From Phoronis australis (Eukaryota > Phoronida > Phoronidae): a DNA stretch of 64,000 nt. The position numbers and the translations under genes were made by a program. This document shows positions 60,801-62,290 of this stretch, one piece after another. The notes under the pieces were generated by a model that did not search any database, was not told the DNA's origin, and saw only the letters and a list, made by a program, of their open reading frames with translations. The stretch spans positions 126,001 through 190,000 of the forward strand of contig NMRA01000373.1 in the NCBI GenBank assembly GCA_002633005.1, read 5' to 3'. Positions within the stretch are counted from its first letter, which is position 1; every line of letters starts with the position of its first letter.

Positions 60801-61092
60801 CTACACACATAACCGTTCAACACAACCTTAAGGGTACATAAAGGCATTATTTTGCTCAGAATGACAGCCTGTGAGAATGCTCCGTCAGCATTTATTTATA
60901 GGGGTTAAAAATCAAACAAATTTGTTTTGGAGCTCAGTACCTGGCAAGATAACAGAAATTTTAGTCACTCTTGGAGGAGTCTTCTCCACTGTAAAATTTC
61001 TCCACCGTGTGGTTTGCTCGAGGCATTTTTTTAAGTTGATACCCTTGCCTGGCGGAAAACACAGACAATTCGTCTCCCACATTCCATTAAAC
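3642..61092 (-). CDS. Polycystin-1 family protein (PKD1/PKD1L/PKDREJ type), 42 traced exons, 5' end missing
   Basis: Spliced minus-strand gene. Joining the 42 exons listed below gives 11,395 nt: one leading base, 3,797 codons and a TAG stop at 3642-3644, with no internal stop and matching phase at every junction. Residue numbers used below start at the first whole codon of exon 1. Order: Cys-containing N-terminus, PKD-like modules (about 459-614 and 754-1500), REJ module (about 1540-2040), GAIN region (2040-2600), GPS with HCHCNHLTSF, TM1, PLAT (2676-2801), then ten further membrane segments with the polycystin extracellular domain between TM6 and TM7, and a short coiled-coil tail. Family members are membrane receptors or channel subunits that pair with polycystin-2 proteins in cilia or sperm. 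I infer the same class here but cannot assign an ortholog. I see no LRR, WSC or C-type lectin domain in the traced part. The start codon and signal peptide are not identified. Confidence 0.93.
4354..4430 (-). CDS. Polycystin exon 41, cytosolic tail
   Basis: Residues 3706-3730, FKQMIGFGGQKKVTLHKD, then RQHVYYD. Short basic segment after TM11. Acceptor CCTGCTATTTTCAG, donor GTAAGT, phase 2 to 1. Confidence 0.85.
4693..4888 (-). CDS. Polycystin exon 40, pore exit and TM11
   Basis: Residues 3640-3705. NKFHLEGMLSYPVLGRAFF, then GYTVLMSFILINLMLSMINE is TM11, the last channel helix. The first codon (Asn) is split with exon 39, where other members usually have Gly (L-L-G-x-F). Acceptor CCATTCATTACAG, donor GTAAGT, phase 1 to 2. 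Confidence 0.96.
4995..5395. repeat. 72-78 bp tandem array overlapping the exon 39 splice donor
   Basis: Copies of a unit with TACTACAACTCACTCATCAG and CACCTCCCCCGGG begin near 5003, 5075, 5147, 5219, 5292 and 5370 (plus strand). The middle units are close to identical; the outer ones are diverged. The copy at 5370-5395 contains the genuine exon 39 donor (minus strand CTGA/GTGAGTTG), and the other units carry the same GAGTGAGTTG or close variants. The array fills most of intron 39. Confidence 0.9.
5386..5698 (-). CDS. Polycystin exon 39, TM9-TM10 and pore region
   Basis: Residues 3536-3639. FPNNICLFQLYNYFLAFII, then VKLLKLLRFNKKMSMLSLTL is near-invariant in the family. TM10 is NYMIVFSIFLLAYAQLAYL and the pore-helix-like segment is FHSFITAVETLLVMLL. 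Acceptor CAAATTTTTAG (5699-5700); donor GTGAGT after CTGA at 5386. The donor lies at the edge of the tandem array at about 5,000-5,395. Phase 0 to 1. Confidence 0.97.
6770..6845. repeat. Short dispersed repeat (pair with 25,500-25,560)
   Basis: CTTATGTCATAATAAATGACATTATT, then TCATCTTGTTGTACTCTGCAAC, matches CTTATGTCATAATCAATGAC and TACTCTGCAAC at 25,500-25,560. It includes a small palindrome around TGTCAT/ATGACA. Confidence 0.65.
7150..7510. repeat. AT-rich dispersed repeat family, second direct copy
   Basis: CCTTATCGACAAGTCAGGTT, then TTAATTTTTTACTTTATACC, ATGCAAAAGTGGAACAGTTT and AATCAGATCAGCCATTGTCC align with 9,960-10,440. Intron 38. Confidence 0.7.
7530..7688 (-). CDS. Polycystin exon 38, TM8
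   Basis: Residues 3483-3535, ESWNIVELIQVCLTMITF, then SLFIVRIVAAMR (TM8) and FGNFQYAVLWDE. W-N-x-V-E-L is the family motif at the start of TM8. Acceptor TTCTTTCCAG, donor GTAATC, phase 0 both ends. Confidence 0.95.
8365..8489. repeat. Dispersed repeat, copy 1 (pair with 34,095-34,225)
   Basis: TTTCTCACCTTCCTCACAGG, then TATAAGAGGCGATGTGGAT and GACTAATTAAATCGG, ending ATTCTCCTTT. Same orientation and about 90% alike in the copy next to the THAP remnant near 34 kb, which suggests it is one end of that transposon. Confidence 0.75.
8625..8788 (-). CDS. Polycystin exon 37, TM7
   Basis: Residues 3428-3482, HFHVMRLDRYVGSYMFF, then VMAIEIITGLTILYF (TM7) and a basic EIKKMKNMKREYF. Acceptor ACCGGTATTTCTCAG, donor GTGCAT; phase 1 to 0. 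Confidence 0.95.
9214..9495 (-). CDS. Polycystin exon 36, polycystin extracellular domain, end
   Basis: Residues 3334-3427. LLAYYGGGGYVAELG, WLDLHTRAVFVEFVIYNGN and LHGVSMILVEFSNGG are the conserved Y-x-G-G-G-Y-V-x-x-L and W-x-D-x-x-T-R-A-V-F-V-E-x-x-x-Y-N signatures. Acceptor TATTTTTCTTTAG, donor GTAATT, phase 1 to 1. Confidence 0.97.
9950..10550. repeat. AT-rich dispersed repeat family, direct copy
   Basis: ACTTATCGACAAGTCTAAC, then TTGATTTTTTACTTTATACC and CCCCTTATGCAAAAGTGGAAC. Related copies: about 7,150-7,510 in the same sense and 19,190-19,480 inverted (GTTCTACTTTTGCATGAGGGG). Introns 35, 38 and 27. Confidence 0.7.
10551..10670 (-). CDS. Polycystin exon 35, polycystin extracellular domain
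   Basis: Residues 3294-3333, DSCIVPNVMSDIVNECRSGY, then a D-T-S-L-Y-G-T-G-W stretch. The two cysteines (C-x-V ... C) and the Y-x-x-G-W match the TOP domain. Acceptor CTTATCTTGTAG, donor GTATTC, phase 1 to 1. Confidence 0.93.
11367..11532 (-). CDS. Polycystin exon 34, polycystin extracellular domain
   Basis: Residues 3239-3293, VTNFDNFWQWMELTVLPGL, then GVARLRQLRID. F-W-x-W-x-x-x-x-L-P-x-L and G-x-A-R-L-R-Q-L-R are polycystin TOP-domain hallmarks. Acceptor TATTACATTTCAG, donor GTTAGT, phase 0 to 1. The upstream intron holds a large repeat block. Confidence 0.96.
11655..11855 (-). mobile_element. tRNA-derived SINE
   Basis: Read on the minus strand, the A-box-like TGGCTCAGTAG (11,836-11,846) and the B-box GGGTTCAAATC (about 11,793-11,803) have tRNA spacing, followed by a non-tRNA body. 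Located in intron 33, inserted in the same sense as the host gene. Confidence 0.75.
12101..13459 (+). repeat. 1.3 kb repeat block A with serial CCACTAGGNGGC motifs
   Basis: Starts CAAGAGCAACGCGGAGCG and ends ATATGTGGGCGCATAAAAA. Ten GCCACTAGGGGGCGC-like motifs begin at about 12186, 12289, 12391, 12542, 12671, 12818, 12937, 13087, 13217 and 13369, all in one orientation, separated by conserved linkers such as ATGAAAATCGGTTGAGGACC. Internally it is an imperfect higher-order tandem of about 400-470 bp. ATGCGCCCAC near the start and the inverse of GTGGGCGCAT at the end could be short inverted termini. Intron 33. Confidence 0.85.
13720..13940. repeat. Dispersed repeat family around TTTCATGAAA...GACTTAAGACT
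   Basis: GTTTCATGAAATGCGACTTAAG, then TTTGGTCTTACACTCCAC and CCTCACTTGAGCAAAA. Related text: 23,895-24,070 and 45,325-45,530 (same sense) and an inverted fragment near 24,425-24,475. Confidence 0.6.
14063..14267 (-). CDS. Polycystin exon 33, TM6 and start of extracellular TOP domain
   Basis: Residues 3171-3238. KEIKMQAIVREIVFYILF, then MMLLSLCAYSNRDPWMY is TM6 with the family's Y-x-N/R-x-P exit. The TOP-domain start NMNNVFVQGLH follows. Acceptor CCCATGGCAG, donor GTTGGT, phase 2 to 0. Confidence 0.95.
15055..15272 (-). CDS. Polycystin exon 32, TM5 end and acidic cytosolic loop
   Basis: Residues 3098-3170. VLILALFYALVIKRP completes TM5. DSDEDEEAQPLTDHEEY is strongly acidic, and LLKEARATR leads to TM6. 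The acidic stretch contrasts with the polybasic loop of exon 31. Acceptor CTCGTCTTCAG, donor GTGAAG, phase 0 to 2. Confidence 0.93.
15795..16682 (-). CDS. Polycystin exon 31, TM2-TM5 and polybasic cytosolic loop
   Basis: Residues 2802-3097. After IDRIIPIAGRMELTSFNHLF and HLWFSVASRPP comes the conserved FTRVQRVTCCLSLLFLTM (TM2), then GLISSLIVFPISLVVVTIF (TM3). A cytosolic loop of about 125 residues follows with dense Lys/Arg (KSGKKQLRRD, PKKPKKKKK). TM4 is WWFIIFGYILCYGSVAGAF, and the next segment SLVESIFFTQPIK leads to TM5. Acceptor TTTTTTCTTCGTAG, donor GTAATT, phase 0 both ends. Confidence 0.96.
16722..16830. repeat. AT-rich repeat with (AAT)n, possible 3' end of a mobile element
   Basis: AATTATAATAATAATAAAC followed by TTTATTTAAAGAGGATAAAA. 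A short trinucleotide run joined to a fixed sequence is common at retroelement tails. Intron 30; class not determined. Confidence 0.45.
17347..17479 (-). CDS. Polycystin exon 30, PLAT domain, second part
   Basis: Residues 2758-2801. VWHDNSGKSPSWFFSRM, then QDVQTGQKYYFICDQWLAVE and EDDGL: the diagnostic PLAT second half. Start set at the AG after TTTTTTCCATGCA because the A completes Arg with exon 29. The open frame upstream of this point is intron. Donor GTAATT; phase 2 to 0. Confidence 0.96.
17910..18154 (-). CDS. Polycystin exon 29, PLAT domain, first part
   Basis: Residues 2676-2757. YSYEITLWTGFRTNGGTTA, then VSFMLSGDEGETKPR, LLRD and RGAIDSFLVTVPQSLG are a clear PLAT/LH2 first half. PLAT sits in the cytosol just after TM1 in the family and binds lipids or proteins. 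Acceptor TTTGTGTTTCAG, donor GTAGGA, phase 0 to 2. Confidence 0.97.
18702..18926 (-). CDS. Polycystin exon 28, GPS cleavage motif and TM1
   Basis: Residues 2601-2675. THCHCNHLTSFASSF holds the GPS C-x-C-x-H-L-T signature, with predicted autoproteolysis between Leu and Thr. TM1 follows: ICFVFGISVMAIYFVVVIW, then the basic RYADKKDLEK. Cleavage would leave the ectodomain non-covalently bound, as known for PKD1. Acceptor TTGGCTTCAG, donor GTGAGA; phase 0 both ends. Confidence 0.97.
18927..20699. other. Polycystin intron 27 (1.8 kb), splits the GPS motif
   Basis: Contains the inverted AT-rich repeat at 19,190-19,480. The remainder has no recognised feature. Confidence 0.5.
19190..19480. repeat. 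AT-rich dispersed repeat family, inverted copy
   Basis: Reverse complement of about 10,200-10,440, sharing the TTCTACTTTTGCATRAGGGG core and the flanking TTTTGAGAC/ATC and GTTTTCTAAA text. Intron 27. Confidence 0.7.
20700..20895 (-). CDS. Polycystin exon 27, GAIN end and first half of GPS
   Basis: Residues 2536-2600, TEQKDFYFGLRAVNSS through YFDKVVNDWSTEGCQ. D-W-S-T-E-G-C is the first half of the GPS motif (W ... GC); the other half is in exon 28. Acceptor GATGTCATTTCAG, donor GTAGGC, phase 2 to 0. Confidence 0.95.
21113..21275 (-). mobile_element. Possible degraded tRNA-derived SINE
   Basis: Minus strand: GAGAGGTTGTGAGTTCCAGTC resembles a B-box, and the CTGCAGTTGTATTGC downstream recalls the body of the 46.4 kb SINE. 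The A-box is poor. Intron 26. Confidence 0.4.
21922..22493 (-). CDS. Polycystin exon 26, GAIN with Asn/Ser/Thr-rich insert
   Basis: Residues 2345-2535. It starts QKNAKPLEPVCGITRPSQ, has a conserved SSFVILVAAG strand, then about 90 residues dominated by N, S and T with roughly a dozen N-x-S/T sequons (NSTILNVTGNATT, NNSSMYSNSTTNSTQTNMSG). It returns to GAIN-like sequence with DVIIFAIF, DYDYACLVNP and FIDNVLLKL. Probably a heavily glycosylated flexible loop. Acceptor CCTATTTGTAG, donor GTAAGT, phase 0 to 2. Confidence 0.93.
22792..22944 (-). CDS. Polycystin exon 25, GAIN beta strands
   Basis: Residues 2294-2344, VVFQPSNPFTFSAKSANIT, then GVISMEVHNDLGNVTKV and RIEVFIQ. The NPF ... I-S-x-x-V pattern (calm loops, then a strand) is usual before the polycystin GAIN core. 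Acceptor TTTTTTTCTAG, donor GTACCC; phase 0 both ends. Confidence 0.9.
23214..23462 (-). CDS. Polycystin exon 24, GAIN helices
   Basis: Residues 2211-2293, VKELMAAIDTVSKTISD, then an E-S-K-S-L-S-Y-S-V region and IFNQGNSTAYYYES. Start of the GAIN beta part. Acceptor TTTTCTCAG, donor GTACGT, phase 0 both ends. Confidence 0.9.
24095..24295. repeat. Dispersed repeat, inverted partner of 31,630-31,830
   Basis: GATAGACCGACCCGAAAAACC, then GAGAAAACCACAAACCTTTG and TTTATTGCCCCTACAGCC. The same text, reverse-complemented, lies at about 31,630-31,830. Intron 23. Confidence 0.8.
25625..25698 (-). CDS. Polycystin exon 23 (74 bp)
   Basis: Residues 2186-2210, GNLINCARYSLTNKEETN then AIEIE. Acceptor CTTTTCTAG, donor GTAAGA, phase 1 to 0. 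Short and easy to miss. Confidence 0.82.
25986..26103 (-). CDS. Polycystin exon 22
   Basis: Residues 2147-2185, KKLHGLYDSLLEHLINEG then LEMISTLLTSFT. Amphipathic helices of the GAIN-A type. Acceptor TTGTTACAG, donor GTTTGG, phase 0 to 1. Reading through the donor stays open for a further 40 codons or so, but exon 23 fits the phase. Confidence 0.83.
26768..26896 (-). CDS. Polycystin exon 21
   Basis: Residues 2104-2146, ILDICSDAIFGHNSV through PFEVISRKSQ. Helical region between REJ and GAIN core. Acceptor GTACTGTCTCCAG, donor GTTGTA (weak), phase 0 both ends. Confidence 0.82.
27540..27615. repeat. TG/CATATG microsatellite
   Basis: GTGTGTGTGTGTGTATATGTG with interspersed GTGCATATG units. Intron 20. 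Confidence 0.95.
28340..28540 (-). CDS. Polycystin exon 20, helical region after REJ
   Basis: Residues 2037-2103, VVYDFNTLDDVKPYV, GDSESLVQLVSVIGDV and NETIRQHTANTAIQ. Helical character with a GD-x-x-x-L-x-Q-L-V-x-V-I motif common in this region of polycystin-1 proteins. Phase 0 both ends, acceptor TATTTCTTCAAAG, donor GTGTGT. Confidence 0.9.
28650..29390. repeat. Dispersed repeat with an internal 42 bp repeat
   Basis: TGGTTTCAAATCCAGACAAC and ATCTAGTCCACTGTTAAG recur, diverged, near 21,490-21,570. CTTGACAACAG/ACAAATCTG recurs at 28,120, 29,305 and 21,830. The text TATAGCTGTGAAGTCCTCGC to CTCTACTCC is present identically at about 28,939 and 29,221. Intron 19. Confidence 0.65.
29596..29726 (-). 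CDS. Polycystin exon 19, end of REJ
   Basis: Residues 1993-2036, NTQPQSSQPIRLPAGLE then HNVFIIVRVIDSIGSFSD, the G-x-x-x-x-x-x-x-V-x-V-x-V-x-D-x-x-G-S/A strand that closes REJ. Acceptor TTACTGTTGCTCAG, donor GTAATG, phase 1 to 0. Confidence 0.9.
30500..31590 (+). repeat. Degraded copy of the 1.3 kb repeat family (block D)
   Basis: Contains CCATTAAATGGCGCAGAATA, GCCAGTATGTGGCGCAGAAT and CCAAATTTCATGAAAAAC at family-like positions, but strongly diverged. Same plus orientation. Boundaries approximate. Intron 18. Confidence 0.6.
31630..31830. repeat. Dispersed repeat, inverted partner of 24,095-24,295
   Basis: GGCTGTAGGGGCAATAAACA, then CAAAGGTTTGTGGTTTTCTC and GGGTTGGTCTATCATGACC. Intron 18, directly after the degraded 1.3 kb block. 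Confidence 0.8.
32123..32323 (-). CDS. Polycystin exon 18, REJ module
   Basis: Residues 1926-1992. NEPPSTKDHKCTISPHEG then ALNTTFAIECDGFQDEDRPF matches the REJ signature N-x-P-P ... C-x-V-x-P-x-x-G-x-A-L-x-T-x-F-x-L-x-C-x-x-F-x-D. Acceptor AAATTTCCAG, donor GTGAGT after AGCA, phase 1 to 1. The upstream intron is the longest in the gene (4.5 kb). Confidence 0.92.
33649..34225. mobile_element. Second THAP transposon remnant
   Basis: The left end AAAGGAGAAAGCC (33,650) and right end GTCATTCTCCTTT (to 34,225) look like short terminal inverted repeats. Between them, on the minus strand, are a broken THAP domain and the dispersed end repeat of 34,095-34,225, which also occurs at 8,365-8,489. It lies in intron 17. 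The family differs from the element at 1-1,055. Confidence 0.55.
33790..34075 (-). pseudogene. Broken THAP domain
   Basis: Minus strand: RCIVPACPNYEAQKKSWYIV is the first C-x4-C part, then FFDFLERP, a stop or frame change, and LRKWLAVVKNERYA, then HLPVCGQHFVDSDFYDEF. The THAP order C-x4-C ... W ... C-x-x-H-F is intact, but the frame is not. Confidence 0.65.
34539..35829 (+). repeat. 1.3 kb repeat block B with serial CCACTAGGNGGC motifs
   Basis: Same family and orientation as the block at 12.1 kb. Motifs begin at about 34627, 34741, 34875, 35010, 35159, 35305, 35466 and 35612 (spacing 114-161 bp). The end retains GGAGATAGAGCAGCGGACGA and GGGCGCATAAAAA. Intron 17. Confidence 0.85.
36806..37017 (-). 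CDS. Polycystin exon 17, REJ module
   Basis: Residues 1856-1925. It begins RWDIISKPKDFNLQ and contains SDLALDPFVFDKVELYGKEF then YLYVSVLRGSNPEK, the REJ L-x-L-x-P-x-x-L-x-G-x-x-Y strand pair. Acceptor TTTTCCAAAG, donor GTAAAG, phase 2 to 1. Confidence 0.9.
37283..38095 (+). repeat. Degraded copy of the 1.3 kb repeat family (block E)
   Basis: Starts CAAGACCAACGCAAAGCATT, then AAAATGGTGTGCTTCT as in the other starts, and ends with GCGTGGACGACAGACAGAG. The middle is diverged or deleted. Intron 16. Confidence 0.55.
38289..38387 (-). CDS. Polycystin exon 16, REJ module
   Basis: Residues 1823-1855, LVANKRQKLNPRQKL through FDKYTY. REJ domains have an N-x-x-x-K-x-N-P segment at this point (leading into a x-Y-x-W strand). 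Phase 2 in (completing Glu) and phase 2 out match both neighbours. Acceptor TTTCCTCAG, donor GTAACT. Confidence 0.83.
38388..40014. other. Polycystin intron 15 (1.6 kb)
   Basis: No exon was supported: the open frame at 39,477-39,713 (minus) is not flanked by phase-compatible sites. CTACCAAAAAGCTCCCCTAAGG, then CTACCCAAAAGCTCTCCTAAGG, is a short tandem pair at about 39,453-39,502. Confidence 0.5.
40015..40222 (-). CDS. Polycystin exon 15, REJ module
   Basis: Residues 1753-1822, GLLVLNGPLGEHDRI through THGDPPEVSI. Matches the REJ pattern G-x-Y-x-I-x-V-x-A-x-K-D-x-R ending in a P-P-x-V. Acceptor TTCTGTCAAG, donor GTAAGA after ATAGA, phase 1 to 2. Confidence 0.85.
40515..43385 (-). CDS. Polycystin exon 14, giant 2,871 bp exon: PKD repeats into REJ
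   Basis: Residues 796-1752. Successive PKD-like ends are visible: YTFEKPGDYNVTV, GLHNVSVRADNLVSN, FPYDGVFDVSLNCSNDVSN, YTQYGTYNTTV, YLVPGHYRVNVSASN, YTQPGTFNVSVRLWN, IYQAPGEYQVHLNCSN and SIGRFEFRINISNVVSS. CWWDFGDGS is a textbook PKD turn. More than twenty sequons are present. From about residue 1540 the text changes to REJ-like sequence (SYHWSVYEE, TTSYDPDIVDEDLR, YWFYCRRVC). Human PKD1 also has one very large exon (exon 15) over its PKD repeats and REJ start. Acceptor TTTATTACTTTTCAG, donor GTCAGT, phase 1 to 1. Confidence 0.97.
43774..43900 (-). CDS. Polycystin exon 13, PKD-like segment
   Basis: Residues 754-795, ITSNDTSNRTTIVIQQ through SFRLEVYAAP. The 3' end was chosen at donor GTATGT (43773) because it gives phase 1, which exon 14 requires; the neighbouring GTGTAT would break the frame. 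Acceptor CTGATCTTCAG. Confidence 0.82.
44985..45113 (-). CDS. Polycystin exon 12, ectodomain segment
   Basis: Residues 711-753, AQFPTSSFIYKIIVQGD, then FRLWWSIDNLTWDFKDCK. Phase 0 at both ends, acceptor TTACAACGCAG, donor GTACCT. Trp-rich and beta-like; no family motif. Confidence 0.8.
46051..46178. repeat. 64 bp tandem duplication, two copies
   Basis: Units 46,051-46,114 and 46,115-46,178 begin CAGCTCTCTAAAACCAACC and end ATGCAGT, with only about two substitutions, so the duplication is recent. Intron 11. Confidence 0.92.
46320..46505 (-). mobile_element. tRNA-derived SINE, second family
   Basis: Minus strand: A-box-like TCTCAGTGGTTAG (46,481-46,493) and B-box GGGTTCAATCCCTGG (46,437-46,450), then a body with GTTGTGTTTTGTGCCC. 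It differs from the SINE at 11.7 kb in sequence. Lies in intron 11. Confidence 0.72.
46553..46692 (-). CDS. Polycystin exon 11, ectodomain segment
   Basis: Residues 664-710, PDAGDVMPKSKLSIV through NTSLK, with one Cys and an N-F-S sequon. Acceptor TTGATTCCAG, donor GTAATC; phase 1 to 0. Beta-rich, no motif recognised. Confidence 0.78.
47314..48600 (+). repeat. 1.3 kb repeat block C with serial CCACTAGGNGGC motifs
   Basis: Same family and orientation. Start GAACAAGAGCAACGCAGAGC, end ATACGTGGGCATATAAAAA. Motifs near 47403, 47545, 47680, 47836, 47970, 48101, 48260 and 48408. Intron 10. Confidence 0.85.
49737..49883 (-). CDS. Polycystin exon 10, apple/PAN-like Cys module, possible cassette
   Basis: Residues 615-663. 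SCFKECLLEEKCFGISMD then NNTCSLESG has the C-x3-C-x5-C ... C spacing and the G-I-S-x-D pattern seen in apple/PAN folds. Both ends are phase 1, so the exon can be included or skipped without changing frame. Acceptor TTGTGTTTTACAG, donor GTAAGT. The domain call is by eye only. Confidence 0.75.
49962..50282. mobile_element. Pogo/Tc1-mariner-like MITE, 321 bp, TA target duplication
   Basis: Terminal inverted repeats CAACGGAGTCCGCTTAATGT (left) and, on the opposite strand, CAGCGGAGCCCACTTAAGGT (right) match at most positions. TA flanks each end (49,960-49,961 and 50,283-50,284). There is no coding capacity. Intron 9. Confidence 0.75.
50611..50715 (-). CDS. Polycystin exon 9, end of second PKD domain
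   Basis: Residues 580-614, ending VAHSLRTYGNQTV, the H-S-x-x-x-x-G strand typical of PKD repeats. The usual last strand (N-x-V-S) is absent here and is not supplied by exon 10. Acceptor CCTGTTACAG, donor GTGAGA; phase 1 to 1. Confidence 0.82.
51459..51515 (-). CDS. Polycystin exon 8, PKD core (57 bp micro-exon)
   Basis: Residues 561-579, GTNTKVFIDLGDGQNRSLA. LGDG is the PKD WDFGDG turn. Only 57 bp and easily missed by gene finders. Acceptor AATACTTATAG, donor GTAAGT, phase 1 to 1. Confidence 0.85.
52064..52172 (-). CDS. Polycystin exon 7, start of second PKD domain
   Basis: Residues 525-560, RNITIEDRVEGLDVSF through SVCISS. The pattern (V-E-G-L, then L-x-V-x-I) is the first half of a PKD repeat, completed by exons 8 and 9. 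Acceptor TTCTTTCAG, donor GTATAT, phase 0 to 1. Confidence 0.85.
52725..52921 (-). CDS. Polycystin exon 6, PKD domain
   Basis: Residues 459-524. Clear PKD repeat: VIYWGDGSNST gives the WGDG turn, then THMYTLPGIMTLEVIAANNV gives the conserved Y-x-x-PG strand and the N-V-S end. Acceptor TCTGTCAATAG, donor GTAAGT; phase 1 to 0. Confidence 0.9.
53898..54549 (-). CDS. Polycystin exon 5, Cys-rich module plus beta-rich region
   Basis: Residues 242-458. It opens with six closely spaced cysteines (LCQEGFAFCYKAMACLPSSL, then LCKK, RRNC) and a later QQECVHSV. A beta-rich stretch with several sequons follows (NNSA, NISL, NTSA, NSSG, NVSR). The Cys cluster has the look of a small disulfide module, but I cannot name it. 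Acceptor TTTTTCTCTAG, donor GTAAAA; phase 0 in, phase 1 out. Confidence 0.88.
54550..56271. other. Polycystin intron 4 (1.7 kb)
   Basis: AT-rich sequence with no recognised feature. Confidence 0.5.
56272..56447 (-). CDS. Polycystin exon 4, PKD/Ig-like segment
   Basis: Residues 183-241, DTSVYHVGDVTSNS through TFDAVTASVQ. Acceptor TTTGTATCAG, donor GTAAGT. It enters at phase 1 (joining G from exon 3 to give Asp) and leaves at phase 0. Confidence 0.8.
56448..59415. other. Polycystin intron 3 (2.97 kb)
   Basis: Apart from the poly-C run near 57.2 kb, no repeat, RNA gene or exon was recognised. Because both flanking junctions are phase 1, a missed phase-1/phase-1 exon cannot be excluded. Confidence 0.5.
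57217..57240. repeat. Poly-C run containing an N
   Basis: About 23 C residues with one N inside, between CATTCCC and GGGTTGC. Length is probably not reliable. Intron 3. Confidence 0.95.
59416..59655 (-). CDS. Polycystin exon 3, PKD/Ig-like segment
   Basis: Residues 103-182. It contains four cysteines (ECPN, HCKVC region), then VELKFDWGEDQNHTIPSIG, where DWGED resembles the WDFGDG turn of PKD repeats. Acceptor CTTCTGACAG, donor GTAAGC, phase 1 to phase 1. Confidence 0.8.
59992..60147 (-). CDS. Polycystin exon 2, beta-rich ectodomain segment
   Basis: Residues 51-102, starting EIVELGEPLKV and ending IIPTKIG. Acceptor CGTTTTAG, donor GTAATG; both ends phase 1. Alternating hydrophobic residues suggest an Ig/PKD-like beta-sandwich strand set, but no diagnostic motif is visible. 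Confidence 0.72.
60941..61092 (-). CDS. Polycystin exon 1 traced (5'-most found), Cys-rich N-terminal segment
   Basis: Residues 1-50. Acceptor TTTCTTTGTAG precedes it and donor GTACTG follows. It begins with one base of a split codon, so at least one coding exon should lie upstream, unless translation starts at the ATG four codons in (NGMWETN). It encodes NCLCFPPGKG, a further Cys, and the run RWRNFTVEKTPPRV with one N-glycosylation sequon. No known domain is recognised, and there is no signal peptide in this exon. Phase-1 exit matches exon 2. Confidence 0.6.
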
Positions 61093-62063
61093 CTACAAAG
61101 AAAACCAAGATTTTTCATGCAGTAGTGTAGGCTCATTATACATCACTAGCTAGCTACATTTCGACAGTGCTAATTTTTTACTTTGTTGATAGAATGTTTA
61201 AAAACATTTTGTCAGTGAGGCCGGCGTTAAGATCCACGACAGATCTAAAGGAGTCGCGCTCAGGCTAATTTGAACCATAGAAACTCTAGCCGAGAAAAAG
61301 CATGCTGATATTGACCAATCTGTTGCTTTCAACGGCACATTTATCGAACTGTGGGCACTTTTCAGTACAGTTGCATTTCAATTAAGCTATCGCTATTATA
61401 AACTCAAACATGAATTTCATAAGATAAAGCAAAGTGGAATTGCCTGGCATCTTTTGTAAATCACTTCACTTAATTTTCCTTAAGCATCATAATTTATCCC
61501 ACGCGCGTTGAATCTGTCGAGGGAAATACGGCCATGTAATAAAGTTTTCCGTATTCACCTCTCGCACTACTTCAACAGCGACTTCTGACATGGAAAGTTC
61601 AAAAGGTAGGTCAACTTATGTCGACTCGATGTCTTCAGCCGGTTCGATCATCAAACTTTCCGAATATTCGGTCTTGGTCGATACGTGGAATAAGGTCTCG
61701 TGCGATATTACTTCATGTACGCCACTCTCGGTACGTTTTGTGTATATATAACGCCCCACTTGTAAGAGGCAAGCACAAAAATACGACATATATAATGCAA
61801 TTTTTCTACGAAAGTTTTTGTTATCGGTTTGAAGAATATGTCTAGGCTCATGCACTTTAGGGCCAAAATGTCACCATTTAAACACAGAAATTATTAATAT
61901 GTGGGGGAACATCTGTAACAGGCAAGAACAAACGTGAGGCACGTATAATGCATTATTGCTATAAAAGATTCTTGGTACAATGTTTCCCAAGTCATTAGTA
62001 GCTTCTGCGTTTAATGGGTGACAATTCTAGCGATTTAGCCAATCATGCAGACTTATGGTGCAA
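61093..62063. other. Upstream of the first traced polycystin exon; no exon found
   Basis: Should hold the missing 5' exon(s) or promoter of the polycystin gene if these are nearby. On the minus strand, a short ATG frame at about 61,590-61,558 ends at GAG/GTGAAT, but it exits at phase 0 whereas exon 1 needs phase 2, and it has no signal-peptide character. Nothing else is supported. Confidence 0.4.
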
Positions 62064-62290
62064 TGGATATGGGGGAACATAGGGCGTTAGCCATTGGACG
62101 GGGAGGGCCGGGGGAATGTCGGGACTGGGGAACATAATGGTTCGGAAGTCGACATGGGGGAACACAAGGACTGGGGAACAGAGGGCCGGCCCCGTACAAC
62201 GTTTTAGAGATTATAGACCTAATGTGCACTATTTCAGTAAAGTGTGTTCTTTCAGTTGGAATGAAGCCCGTTTTATACTTCCAGGTAAAA
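62064..62290. repeat. 227 bp repeat, copy 1, with GGGGAACA tandem motif
   Basis: Starts TGGATATGGGGGAACATAGG. Five GGGGAACA/GGGGAATG units fall in the first 120 bp, then CGTACAACGTTTTAGAGATT. A second copy of equal length (63,774-64,000) differs at only about six bases. Confidence 0.95.

Larger units (their letters stand above)
3845..60940. other. Remaining polycystin introns without recognised content
   Basis: Nothing beyond splice signals was recognised in 60148-60940, 59656-59991, 52922-53897, 52173-52724, 51516-52063, 50716-51458, 43901-44984, 43386-43773, 40223-40514, 26104-26767, 25699-25985, 22945-23213, 22494-22791, 18155-18701, 17480-17909, 15273-15794, 14268-15054, 10671-11366, 8789-9213, 4431-4692 and 3845-4353. 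Confidence 0.5.
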
